From contig SFKI01000012.1 of the NCBI GenBank assembly GCA_004554775.1, positions 1 through 51,699 of the forward strand: a stretch of 51,699 nucleotides of DNA, read 5' to 3'. The notes beneath the pieces are model-generated. The model had not been told where the DNA came from. It saw only the letters and a list, made by a program, of their open reading frames with translations, and did not search any database. This document shows, one piece after another, positions 24,211 through 32,329 of this stretch. Positions within the stretch are counted from its first letter, which is position 1, and each line of letters opens with the position of its first letter. A program made the position numbers and the translations under genes. Source of the stretch: Subdoligranulum variabile (lineage in GTDB: Bacteria; Bacillota; Clostridia; Oscillospirales; Ruminococcaceae).

Positions 24211-25419
24211 ATGAAACTTTCTACTATGAACCGTGCCCTGGCGGCTGTGCTGGCTCTGGGCATGACTGCTGCTTTGGCGGGCTGCAGCAGCGCTGCTTCC
24301 GGCGAGGCCACTGCAGAGTCCGCCGCGACCGAAGAAACCGCCGCATCCTCTACCACGGAGGAAACTGCCGAGGTGGACGAGTCTGCCTACGACTATCTGG
24401 CCGACTTCAGCTTTTCCCAGGCGTACGACGACAACGGCTACCTGAAGGACGTCACTGCACTGGATTACGTCACCCTGCCCGACGATTACGCCGATATCAC
24501 CATTGACGCGGACCTGGGCAAAGTCACGGACGAGGACATCAGCAGCTACATCGACCAGAACGTCCTGTCCAACTACGCCACCGACGAGCAGGTCACCGAC
24601 CGCGCCGCTGCGGACGGCGACACCGTCAACATCGACTATGTCGGCTCCATCGACGGTGTGGAGTTTGACGGCGGCAACACCCAGGGCAACGGCGCTGACC
24701 TGACCCTGGGCAGCCACAGCTACATCGACGATTTCGAGGATCAGATCGTCGGCCATATGCCCGGTGAGACCTTTGACGTGACCGTCACCTTCCCCGAGGA
24801 TTACGGCAACGAGGACCTCAACGGCAAGGAAGCTGTGTTCAAGACCACGCTGAACTACATCAAAGAGTCCAAGAACCCTGACCTGACCGATGACTGGGTC
24901 GCCAGCAATCTGGGCGAGACGATGAATCTGAACACCATCGACGAGTTGAACAACTTCGTCAAGAACACGATGCTCTACGACCAGCAGGCCAGCACCGTGT
25001 ACAGCGCCCTGCATGACAAGGTCAGCTTTGCCAAAGAGCTGCCCCAGAACGTGCTGGACTACTACCGCGATGTTGTGCTGTACCGCGTATACACCTACGC
25101 CAAGAGCTATGGCACCACGATGACTGCCCTGCTGCAAAGCGGCATGCTCGGCACCAGCTATGACAGCGTCGACGCCTATGTCGAGGATATCCAGGGCAGC
25201 CTGAACACCATCACCGAGCAGGCCCTGCTGATGCAGGCCATCGCTGAGAAACAGGGCCTTGTCTGCGACACCGCCCTGATGAACCAGGACTTTGGCAAGT
25301 TCTACGGCTCCACCGACCCCAGCGCCTACATCTCCTCCTACGGTGAGAACTACATTAAGATGAACGTTCTGCAAAGTGAAGTGATGCAGAACCTGATCGA
25401 CAACGTCAAGTACGAATAA
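24211..25419 (+). CDS. FKBP/trigger-factor-like lipoprotein
   Basis: 402 residues. A lipoprotein signal (MKLSTMNRALAAVLALGM, lipobox LAGC with Cys25) and a Ser/Thr/Glu-rich linker are followed by an FKBP-type prolyl isomerase domain at about 145-225 (DGDTVNIDYVGSIDGVEFDG, FEDQIVGHMPGE, VTFPEDYGN) and an all-helical C-terminal part like that of trigger factor. It is probably an extracytoplasmic folding factor analogous to PrsA. GGAG lies 6 bases before ATG 24211. It is a single gene with a strong terminator. Confidence 0.88.
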   Translation: MKLSTMNRALAAVLALGMTAALAGCSSAASGEATAESAATEETAASSTTEETAEVDESAYDYLADFSFSQAYDDNGYLKDVTALDYVTLPDDYADITIDADLGKVTDEDISSYIDQNVLSNYATDEQVTDRAAADGDTVNIDYVGSIDGVEFDGGNTQGNGADLTLGSHSYIDDFEDQIVGHMPGETFDVTVTFPEDYGNEDLNGKEAVFKTTLNYIKESKNPDLTDDWVASNLGETMNLNTIDELNNFVKNTMLYDQQASTVYSALHDKVSFAKELPQNVLDYYRDVVLYRVYTYAKSYGTTMTALLQSGMLGTSYDSVDAYVEDIQGSLNTITEQALLMQAIAEKQGLVCDTALMNQDFGKFYGSTDPSAYISSYGENYIKMNVLQSEVMQNLIDNVKYE

Positions 25420-25432
25420 ACCTGCGTAAAGC

Positions 25433-25473
25433 ACTGCCCCCGGCGTCCTTTGGGATGTTGGGGGCAGTTTTTT
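25433..25473 (+). terminator. Rho-independent terminator
   Basis: ACTGCCCCC pairs with GGGGGCAGT, extended by GGCGTCC with GGATGTT, closed by a 4-base loop and followed by TTTTTT. Confidence 0.92.
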
Positions 25474-25485
25474 ATCTCTCCCCTA

Positions 25486-25560
25486 TTGACAAGGGTACGG
25501 CGGCGTGGTATTGTACAGATAGATAATTAGGTAAACATCTAAATATCTAATAAAACCGTA
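25486..25560 (+). promoter_or_regulatory. Promoter and operator of the sdpR-like gene
   Basis: Consensus TTGACA at 25486-25491, 17-base spacer, TATTGT at 25509-25514. Directly after it lie repeated blocks TAGATAATTAGG, ATCTAAATATCTAATA, a mix of direct and inverted TAGAT/ATCTA units typical of ArsR-family operators. Binding by the downstream regulator is inferred. Confidence 0.7.
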
Positions 25561-25622
25561 TCCAAAGCGGGCAGATAGGGCAGCGGCCCGCAAAAATCGA
25601 ACGAAAGGGGGAACCCGGAACT

Positions 25623-25907
25623 TTGGGTGACGCATTCAAGGCCCTGGCGGATCCGAACCGGCGGCGCATTTTAGAGCTGCTGGCCCAGGGCAACCTGACA
25701 GCCGGGGAGATCGCAGCGCAGTTTGATATGACCAAGCCGTCCGTCAGCCACCACCTGAACATTTTAAAGGCGGCGGACCTGGTCAGCGATGAACGCAGCG
25801 GCCAAAACATTGTATACAGCCTGAACCTGACCGTGTTTCAGGAATTGATGAAATGGTTTTACGATTGTGGTTTCGTAAAAGGAGGAACCGACGATGAAAA
25901 AACTTAA
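25623..25907 (+). CDS. SdpR-like ArsR-family repressor
   Basis: 94 residues from a TTG start at 25623 (AAAGGGGG upstream), or slightly later. The winged helix is FKALADPNRRRILELLAQG, GEIAAQFDMTKPSVSHHLN, ILKAADLVSDERSGQNIVY, very like B. subtilis SdpR. No metal-binding Cys/His motif of classic ArsR is present. It overlaps the next gene by 14 bases. In Bacillus the membrane protein SdpI holds SdpR at the membrane when the toxin SdpC is present. No sdpC is near, so the inducer here is unknown. Confidence 0.88.
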   Translation: MGDAFKALADPNRRRILELLAQGNLTAGEIAAQFDMTKPSVSHHLNILKAADLVSDERSGQNIVYSLNLTVFQELMKWFYDCGFVKGGTDDEKT

Positions 25908-26568
25908 ATTAGGCCCCCTGTTTTGGGTGCTGCTGGCGGTTTGTGTGGTGAATATGGTCGGCCACCTGGCCGTCTACCCTGCCCTGCCGGATACCGTGCC
26001 CACCCACTGGGGTGCAAGCGGCGAAGTGAACGGCTGGAGTAGTAAACAGAGCAACTTGATCTTCTGCGTGCTGCCGCTGATTTTGCTTCTCTTTATGGAA
26101 GTGGTGCGCCGCGTTGACCCCAAGCACCAGAATTTTGAGCGCTTTGGCAAGGTGTGGAACATTTTTATCACGCTGTTTGTGCTGTTTACGTGCGGCATGA
26201 CCTGGCTGACCGAGCTGACCGTGTTTGACGTGCTGCCCGGCAGCAACAACATGATCAGTATCGTGGTGTGCGGCGGCATCGGCGTAATGTTCGTTATTCT
26301 GGGCAATTTTATGCCCAACATCAAGCAGAATTACACGTTCGGTTGCCGCACCCCCTGGGCGCTGAACGATGAACACAACTGGCAGCGCACCCAGCGCATG
26401 GGCGGTATCACCTTTATTGTGATGGGGATTGCGCTGATCGTGGTGGCCTTTTTGGGCAGCCTGCTGGGCGACACCGGCGCACTGATTCTGCTGCTCGGCG
26501 CCGTATGCGGCGGTTCGGCGTGGATCTACTTGTATTCGTATCTTGTATATGTTGGCAAGATGAAGTGA
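25894..26568 (+). CDS. SdpI-like membrane protein (DUF1648)
   Basis: 224 residues with about six membrane helices. The N-terminal DUF1648 segment has LPDTVPTHWGASGEVNGW, and the later SdpI-like part has NFMPNIKQNYTFGCRTPWAL and DEHNWQRTQRMGG, the hallmark RTPW and NWxRTxR motifs. SdpI confers immunity to SDP toxin and signals to SdpR. Related proteins are common without a toxin gene. It is translated from GGAGG inside the sdpR end, so the pair is tightly coupled. Confidence 0.9.
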   Translation: MKKLKLGPLFWVLLAVCVVNMVGHLAVYPALPDTVPTHWGASGEVNGWSSKQSNLIFCVLPLILLLFMEVVRRVDPKHQNFERFGKVWNIFITLFVLFTCGMTWLTELTVFDVLPGSNNMISIVVCGGIGVMFVILGNFMPNIKQNYTFGCRTPWALNDEHNWQRTQRMGGITFIVMGIALIVVAFLGSLLGDTGALILLLGAVCGGSAWIYLYSYLVYVGKMK

Positions 26569-26576
26569 CAAATTGC

Positions 26577-26626
26577 AGGGGCGAGCATTGCTCGTCCGCG
26601 GGAGCATATGGAACGCTCCCCTGCGA
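26577..26626. repeat. Two adjacent dispersed palindromes
   Basis: GGGGCGAGCATTGCTCG and GGGAGCATATGGAACGCTCCC stand side by side directly after the sdpI stop. They combine the GCGAGCA and GGATATGGAA types seen elsewhere in the window. Confidence 0.7.
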
Positions 26627-26669
26627 ATCCCTCAAGGCACCCCCTGCCCGGATGCACAACATAAAAACG

Positions 26670-26700
26670 CGCCCGAACCGTATGATTCGGGCGTATTTTT
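26670..26700. terminator. Bidirectional terminator
   Basis: CGCCCGAA pairs with TTCGGGCG around CCGTATGA. It is followed by TATTTTT on the plus strand and by GTTTTTAT on the minus strand, serving both sdpI and the convergent CarD-like gene. Confidence 0.85.
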
Positions 26701-27190
26701 ATTCTCCCAACTCCCCTGCGATAAATGCGGGGACGGCGTTGGGTTCAATGCCTAAAATGTATGCAAACTCACTGTGCAATAAGTTTTGCGCCTCGCGCAA
26801 AGCGCGGTCATCAAAGGCCGAAAGCCCCTTGCCCTGCGCTTTGCGGGCCTGGTGCTGGGTGTGGATGTCCCGCACCATCCGCAAAAGACGGCGGCGGTCG
26901 CCGCTTTGCAGCGCCTGGCGGTACAGCTCCCTGCGGGCGTCGGCGTCCGGCTCGTGCGCGGGAGCGGGCTCGTGGAGCATTGCCAGCAGTTCTTCTTTGG
27001 TGGGCAGGGAGCGCATGCGATCCAGCAGAACCTGGCTTGTGCAGGGCACACAGATAGTCATGCTGCTGTCATAGACCGGCTTTAAAATGAAGCAGTTGCA
27101 GGACTGCCCCGCCAGCCGGATACGCTTTTTCTCGGTAATAGTGCAGACGCCATTTGTGCCGTAACTGACAATATCTCCCGGTTGAAACAT
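26699..27190 (-). CDS. CarD-like transcription regulator
   Basis: 163 residues. The N-terminal RNA polymerase interaction (Tudor-like) domain is FQPGDIVSYGTNGVCTI, then FILKPVYDSSMTICVPC. The C-terminal helical domain carries basic residues (RRRLLRMVRDIHTQHQARKAQ) and FDDRALREAQNLLHSEFAYIL. Family members bind the beta lobe and stabilise open promoter complexes. The Clostridia genomes often carry several. Its start is preceded by AAGGAGG. It stands alone. Confidence 0.9.
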   Translation of the reverse strand: MFQPGDIVSYGTNGVCTITEKKRIRLAGQSCNCFILKPVYDSSMTICVPCTSQVLLDRMRSLPTKEELLAMLHEPAPAHEPDADARRELYRQALQSGDRRRLLRMVRDIHTQHQARKAQGKGLSAFDDRALREAQNLLHSEFAYILGIEPNAVPAFIAGELGE

Positions 27191-27276
27191 AATTGACCTC
27201 CTTGTAAAGTTTCGATACTATGTTTTTTCATGACCAGTATACCACAATTTTCCGGGAAATGACATAGGCTTTTTAC

Positions 27277-27335
27277 ACAAAAAATCCCCCGCCCGCGCTC
27301 TGTGCGGTTTGCACAAAACGGCAGGTGGGGGGGAG
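27277..27335 (-). terminator. pepT terminator
   Basis: On the minus strand CCCCCCACCTGCC pairs with GGGCGGGGG (imperfect) around a long loop containing TTTTGTGCAAA, followed by ATTTTTTGTG. It is 35 bases beyond the pepT stop. Confidence 0.65.
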
Positions 27336-27338
27336 CAA

Positions 27339-27360
27339 AGGCTCTCCTTGAGGGGAGCCT
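27339..27360. repeat. GGCTCCCCTTGAGGGGAGCC-family palindrome
   Basis: AGGCTCTCCTTGAGGGGAGC is a 9-bp hairpin with a 2-base centre, 10 bases after pepT. Close relatives lie at 38129, 38247, 39458, 43869 and 48178. Confidence 0.75.
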
Positions 27361-27370
27361 TTCAATATGG

Positions 27371-28585
27371 TTACTTATACAAATCCACCAAATTCAGCAA
27401 AATTTCGGTGCACTGATCCATTTTCTCGGCGGTGATGCACTCGCAAGGGCCGTGGAAGTTGAAGCCGCCGGTGCCCAGGTTCGGGCAGGGCAGGCCCATA
27501 TAGCTCAGCGTCGCGCCATCGGTGCCGCCGCGTACCGGCGTTTCGATGGGCTCCAGCCCGGCGGTGCGGATGGCCTTGCGGGCGTTCTCCACCAGGTGGA
27601 AGTGCGGCTGGATCTTTTCCAGCATGTTGTAGTAGCTGTCGTGGATGTCCAGCTCGACGGTGCCTGCGCCGTAGCGGTCGTTCAAGCAGGCGGCGATATG
27701 CTCCATCTGGGCCTTGCGGGCGGCAAACTTGGCGGTGTCGTGGTCACGCACGATGTAGCCCAGCTTGGCGGTGGTCACGTCGCCCACCATGCTCGTCAGG
27801 TGGAAGAAGCCCTCGCGGCCCTCGGTATGCTCGGGGCGGGCAAAAGCGGGCAGTGCGGCGTGGAACTCCATGGCCACGTTCTGGGCGTTGATCATCGTGT
27901 TTTTGGCGCTGCCGGGGTGGACGCTGAAACCGTGCACAGTCACAACAGCCGCAGCGGCGTTGAAGTTCTCATAGCTGATCTCGCCGGCATCTTCGCCGTC
28001 GACGGTGTAGGCGTAGGCCGCGCCGAAGCCGGGCACATCAAACAGGCTGGCACCCTCGCCGATTTCCTCGTCGGGGGTAAAGCCGATGCACAGCTTGCCG
28101 TGGGGGCGCTTTTCGGCGATGATGCGCTCAAGCATCGTCATGATCTCGGCCACACCGGCCTTGTCGTCGGCACCCAGCAGGGTCGAACCGTCGGTGGTGA
28201 TCAGGGTCTGGCCCTTCATTTCGGTCAAAAACGGGAAAACAGCGGGGTCCAGCACCGCGCCGGTGGCGGGCAGCACGACCTTGCCGCCGTCGTAGTTGGG
28301 ATGGATCTGCGGGTTGACATTCTCGCCGCTGGCGTCGTCGGTGGTATCCATGTGGGAGATGAAGCCCAGGGGCTTGGCGCTCTCCTGCCCCGGGGTGGCG
28401 GGCAGCGTGGCGTAGACATAGCAGTGCTCGTCCACACGGGCATCGGCAAGGCCGAGGTCTTTTAGCTCCTGCACCAGCTGATGGGCCAGGTCAAACTGGC
28501 GCATCGTGCTGGGATGGGTGCCGCTCTCGGGGTCCGAGGTCGTCCAGACCTTGACATAATTCAAAAGACGTTCATAAGCGCGCAT
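27371..28585 (-). CDS. pepT: Peptidase T (tripeptide aminopeptidase)
   Basis: 404 residues, the family length. M20 metallopeptidase motifs: first zinc ligand in GFISHMDTTDDASGENV, bridging Asp in TLLGADDKAGVAEI, general base in FTPDEEIGEG, and later HPGSAKN and GGTDGATLSYMGLPCPN. It removes N-terminal residues from tripeptides in the cytoplasm. AAAGGA precedes the start. It is monocistronic and facing away from the capsule cluster. Confidence 0.95.
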   Translation of the reverse strand: MRAYERLLNYVKVWTTSDPESGTHPSTMRQFDLAHQLVQELKDLGLADARVDEHCYVYATLPATPGQESAKPLGFISHMDTTDDASGENVNPQIHPNYDGGKVVLPATGAVLDPAVFPFLTEMKGQTLITTDGSTLLGADDKAGVAEIMTMLERIIAEKRPHGKLCIGFTPDEEIGEGASLFDVPGFGAAYAYTVDGEDAGEISYENFNAAAAVVTVHGFSVHPGSAKNTMINAQNVAMEFHAALPAFARPEHTEGREGFFHLTSMVGDVTTAKLGYIVRDHDTAKFAARKAQMEHIAACLNDRYGAGTVELDIHDSYYNMLEKIQPHFHLVENARKAIRTAGLEPIETPVRGGTDGATLSYMGLPCPNLGTGGFNFHGPCECITAEKMDQCTEILLNLVDLYK

Positions 28586-28908
28586 GGTGATTGTCCTTTC
28601 TTACCTTATTATATAATAGCTGTAATAGCTGCCATATCTGTGGGGCTGCGTTGTGGCGGGGCTCCACAGGCGGATATGGAATCCGCCCCTACGGCGAGGG
28701 AAGGTCATGTGCCCACCCCCGCAGGGAAAACATCCGGCAAATCCTTATGGTTCATTTTTGGCAGCCGTGTCTATAGTTAGTATAACACAAATACCAAATC
28801 CTGCAAGTGGGGCGGTTCCCTCTTTTCAAACCTGTCATTTTATGATACAATAAGAAAGATTATAAAGGATATCTGCGCCCGGCGGCGCTGAACTATAAGG
28901 AGGCCATC
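28586..28908. other. Divergent intergenic region with a palindrome and a promoter element
   Basis: It separates pepT (leftward) from the glycan cluster (rightward). A dispersed palindrome of the GGCGGATATGGAATCCGCC type lies at 28669-28693. A TATAAT on the minus strand at 28613-28608 can serve pepT, and TACAAT at 28846-28851 can serve capE, but neither has a convincing -35 box. No gene is present. Confidence 0.5.
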
Positions 28909-29961
28909 ATGGCAGACACGATTTTTAAAGGCAAGACCCTCTTGATCACCGGCGGGACGGGCAGCTTTGGCAATACGGTCCTCAAGCATTTTTTGACCAC
29001 CGATATCGGCGAGATCCGCATTTTCTCCCGCGATGAGAAAAAGCAGGACGATATGCGCCACGAGTTGCAAGCCAAGTACCCTGCCTACGCCGAAAAGGTC
29101 AAGTTCTACATCGGCGATGTGCGCAACCCGCAGTCCATCCGCGATGTAATGCCCGGTGTCAACTTTATTTTCCACGCTGCTGCGCTGAAGCAGGTCCCGT
29201 CCTGTGAGTTCTTCCCGATGGAAGCCGTGCGCACCAACATTGAGGGCACCGATAATATGCTGCATGCCGCCATCGAGGCCGGCGTTGAGCGCGTCGTCTG
29301 CCTGTCCACCGACAAAGCCGCTTACCCCATCAACGCAATGGGCATCTCCAAGGCTATGATGGAGCATGTCATCACCGCCAACGCCCGTGTTTCGGCCCAG
29401 CGCGGCGGCCCCGTCATCTGCTGCACCCGCTACGGCAACGTCATGTGCAGCCGCGGCAGCGTTATCCCCCTGTTTGTGGAGCAGATCAAGGCTGGCAACC
29501 CCATCACCATCACCGACCCCAACATGACCCGTTTCCTGATGAACCTCGACGAAGCCGTCGATCTGGTCATGTTTGCGTTTGAGCATGCCAACCCCGGCGA
29601 CCTCTTCATCCAGAAGAGCGACGCTTCCACCATCGGCGACCTGGCCAAAGCTGTGCAGACCCTGTTCGGCGATACAGGCACGAACATCATCGGCACCCGC
29701 CACGGCGAAAAGCTGTACGAGACCCTTATGACCAAGGAAGAGCGGATGCGCAGTGAGGATATGGGCAATTATTATCGTGTTGCCGCCGATAACCGCGACC
29801 TGAACTACGATAAGTTCTTCGTCAAGGGCCAGGTACACACCCAGGCTGACGAGGACTACACCAGCCACAACACCCGCCGCCTGAACGTCGAGGAGACCAT
29901 CGCCAAAATCAAGACGACTGAGTACATCCAGGAAATGCTGAAAGAGGAAGGCAAGGCATGA
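28909..29961 (+). CDS. capE: UDP-GlcNAc 4,6-dehydratase/5-epimerase (CapE/FnlA/WbjB type)
   Basis: 350 residues. Extended short-chain dehydrogenase with the NAD loop ITGGTGSFGNTV, and the active-site string CLSTDKAAYPINAMGISK in which Met replaces the usual Tyr, the mark of the CapE/FlaA1/PglF group. RHGEKLYETLMTKEE and the C-terminal DEDYTSHNTRRLN segment are those of CapE. It starts the path from UDP-GlcNAc to UDP-L-FucNAc. AAGGAGG precedes the ATG, and the stop overlaps capF by ATGA. First gene of the cluster. Confidence 0.93.
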   Translation: MADTIFKGKTLLITGGTGSFGNTVLKHFLTTDIGEIRIFSRDEKKQDDMRHELQAKYPAYAEKVKFYIGDVRNPQSIRDVMPGVNFIFHAAALKQVPSCEFFPMEAVRTNIEGTDNMLHAAIEAGVERVVCLSTDKAAYPINAMGISKAMMEHVITANARVSAQRGGPVICCTRYGNVMCSRGSVIPLFVEQIKAGNPITITDPNMTRFLMNLDEAVDLVMFAFEHANPGDLFIQKSDASTIGDLAKAVQTLFGDTGTNIIGTRHGEKLYETLMTKEERMRSEDMGNYYRVAADNRDLNYDKFFVKGQVHTQADEDYTSHNTRRLNVEETIAKIKTTEYIQEMLKEEGKA

Positions 29962-31157
29962 AAATTCTTGTCACCGGCGCCAAAGGCTTTGTAGGGCGCA
30001 ACCTGTGTGAGAACCTGAAAAACCTGCGGGATGGCAAAAACCGCACCCGCCCTGCCCTGACTGTGGACGAGATTTACGAGTACGACCTTGACACCGACCC
30101 GGCCCTGCTGGACGAATACTGCGCCAAGGCGGACTTTGTCTTTAACCTTGCGGGCGTCAACCGTCCCAAAAACGAGGCCGAGTTCATGCAGGGCAACTTC
30201 GGCTTTGCCTCTACCCTGCTGGATACGCTGAAACGCCACGGCAACACCTGCCCGATCATGCTGTCCAGCAGCATCCAGGCCACGCTCATCGGCCGCTATG
30301 GCCAGAGCGACTACGGAAAAAGCAAGCTGGCGGGCGAAGAACTGTTTTTTGATTACAGCAAAAAGACCGGCGCGCCGGTGCTGGTCTACCGCTTCCCGAA
30401 CCTGTTCGGCAAATGGTGCCGCCCTAACTATAACAGCGCTGTAGCGACGTTTTGCTACAACATGGCGCACGATCTGCCCATCACGGTCAATGACCGCGCC
30501 ACCGAGCTGGAACTGCTGTACATTGACGATCTGATCGAGGAGATGCTCGACGCGCTGGAAAGCTGCCCCCACCGCTGCGATTATGACGGCCTGACGCCGG
30601 TTTTCTCGGCGCAGGGCCGCTACTGCGCCGCACCGGTGACGCACAAGGTCAGCTTAGGCGAAATCGTGGATCTGCTGCAAAAATTCCACGACCAGCCGCG
30701 AACTTTGGTGGTGCCAGCCATCCCGGCGGGCAGCTTTGCCAAAAAGCTGTACTCGACCTATCTTTCCTATCTGCCGAAAGAAAAAGCCGCATTCCCCTTG
30801 AAAGTCAACGCGGACGCGCGCGGCAGCTTTACCGAACTGCTGAAAACCGAAAACTGCGGCCAGTTCAGCGTGAATATCTCGAAGCCCGGCATTACCAAGG
30901 GCCAGCACTGGCACAACACCAAGTGGGAGTTTTTCATTGTGGTGGCAGGCCGCGCGCTGATCCAGGAGCGCCGCGTAGACAGCGACGAAGTGCTGGAATT
31001 TACCGTCAGCGGCGACGAGCCCACGGCTGTGCAGATGCTGCCGGGGTATACGCATAATATCATCAACCTGAGCGACACCGAGGACCTTATCACCCTGATG
31101 TGGGCCAACGAACCGTTTGACCCGGCGAAACCGGATACGTTTGGATTGCCGGTTTAA
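29958..31157 (+). CDS. capF: CapF/FnlB/WbjC bifunctional epimerase-reductase
   Basis: 399 residues. The N-terminal Rossmann part (KILVTGAKGFVGRNL, then FNLAGVNRPKNEAEF, LSSSIQATLIGRYGQSDYGKSK) is fused to a C-terminal cupin at about 285-399 (SKPGITKGQHWHNTKWEFF, with HWH as metal-site residues, and PGYTHNIINL). In the known pathway the cupin epimerises C3 and the Rossmann domain reduces C4 to UDP-6-deoxy-L-talNAc. It lies between its pathway partners, coupled to capE. Confidence 0.95.
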   Translation: MKILVTGAKGFVGRNLCENLKNLRDGKNRTRPALTVDEIYEYDLDTDPALLDEYCAKADFVFNLAGVNRPKNEAEFMQGNFGFASTLLDTLKRHGNTCPIMLSSSIQATLIGRYGQSDYGKSKLAGEELFFDYSKKTGAPVLVYRFPNLFGKWCRPNYNSAVATFCYNMAHDLPITVNDRATELELLYIDDLIEEMLDALESCPHRCDYDGLTPVFSAQGRYCAAPVTHKVSLGEIVDLLQKFHDQPRTLVVPAIPAGSFAKKLYSTYLSYLPKEKAAFPLKVNADARGSFTELLKTENCGQFSVNISKPGITKGQHWHNTKWEFFIVVAGRALIQERRVDSDEVLEFTVSGDEPTAVQMLPGYTHNIINLSDTEDLITLMWANEPFDPAKPDTFGLPV

Positions 31158-31171
31158 GGAGAAAATTATCC

Positions 31172-32311
31172 ATGAACAAACTCAAACTCATGACCATCAT
31201 CGGTACGCGGCCGGAGATCATCCGGTTGTCGGCCGTTATCAAGAAATGCGACGTATATTTTGACCAGATCCTGGTCCACACCGGCCAGAACTACGATTAT
31301 AACCTGAACCAAGTCTTTTTTGAGGACCTCGGCCTGCGTGCGCCGGATTTTTACCTCGACGCCGTCGGTAAGGATCTGGGCGAGACCATCGGCAACATTA
31401 TTGCAAAATCCTACGCCCTGATGGTTGAGCAGAAGCCCGACGCGCTGCTGATTTTGGGCGACACCAACAGCTGCCTGTCGGCCATTGCGGCCAAGCGGCT
31501 GCATATCCCCATCTTCCACATGGAGGCTGGCAACCGCTGTTTTGATGAGTGCTTGCCCGAGGAGACCAACCGCCGCATCGTCGACCATATTTCTGACGTT
31601 AACATGTGCTATTCTGAGCATGCCCGCCGCTACCTGAACGCCGAGGGCACCGCCAAAGAACGCACCTTCGTCACTGGTTCCCCGATGGCCGAAGTGCTGC
31701 ACGCGAACCTTGCCAAGATCGAAGCCAGCGATGTGCTGGAACGTTTGGGACTGGAGCCGCAGAAATACATGCTGCTCTCCGCCCACCGCGAGGAAAACAT
31801 CGACACAGAGCAGAATTTTATCGACTTGTTCACTTCCATCAATCATCTGGCCGAGACCTACGACATGCCGATCTTGTACAGCTGCCACCCGCGCAGCAAA
31901 AAGCGGCTGGACGCCATGGGCTTCCAGCTGGACGTGCGCGTTAAGCTGCACGAGCCCCTCGGCTTCCACGATTACAACCACTTGCAGATGAACGCGTTCG
32001 CGGTCATCTCGGATTCCGGTACGCTGCCGGAGGAATCCAGCTTCTTTACCAGTGTGGGGCACCCGTTCCCTGCCGTCTGCATCCGCACCTCGACCGAGCG
32101 CCCCGAAGCCTTGGACAAGGGCTGCTTTGTGCTGGCCGGTATCCGCGCGGGCGGTGTCGAGCAGGCCGTCGAGACCGCCGTTGCGATGAACGCCAACGGC
32201 GATAACGGCATCCCCGTGCCCTATTACACCGAGGATGTCTCCACGAAGGTGGTCAAGATCATCCAAAGCTACACCGGCGTGGTCAATAAGATGGTGTGGC
32301 GGAAGAATTAA
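31172..32311 (+). CDS. capG: CapG/FnlC/WbjD UDP-N-acetyl sugar 2-epimerase
   Basis: 379 residues. GT-B-fold epimerase of the WecB group: MTIIGTRPEIIRLSAVIKKC, LVHTGQNYDYNLNQVFFE, FHMEAGNRCFDECLPEETNRR, SAHREENI and LSDSG-type VISDSGTLPEESSFF. The NRCFDECLPEE stretch and DYNLNQVFFEDLG distinguish CapG from WecB. It converts UDP-6-deoxy-L-talNAc to UDP-L-FucNAc. GGAG lies 10 bases before its ATG, 14 bases after capF. Confidence 0.93.
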   Translation: MNKLKLMTIIGTRPEIIRLSAVIKKCDVYFDQILVHTGQNYDYNLNQVFFEDLGLRAPDFYLDAVGKDLGETIGNIIAKSYALMVEQKPDALLILGDTNSCLSAIAAKRLHIPIFHMEAGNRCFDECLPEETNRRIVDHISDVNMCYSEHARRYLNAEGTAKERTFVTGSPMAEVLHANLAKIEASDVLERLGLEPQKYMLLSAHREENIDTEQNFIDLFTSINHLAETYDMPILYSCHPRSKKRLDAMGFQLDVRVKLHEPLGFHDYNHLQMNAFAVISDSGTLPEESSFFTSVGHPFPAVCIRTSTERPEALDKGCFVLAGIRAGGVEQAVETAVAMNANGDNGIPVPYYTEDVSTKVVKIIQSYTGVVNKMVWRKN

Positions 32312-32329
32312 GATTGGAACAACATACCT

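Noticed and set aside
24088..25434. A 448-codon leftward open frame opposite the FKBP lipoprotein gene
   Set aside because: The rightward gene has a lipobox, FKBP motifs and proper start, and the leftward one has none.
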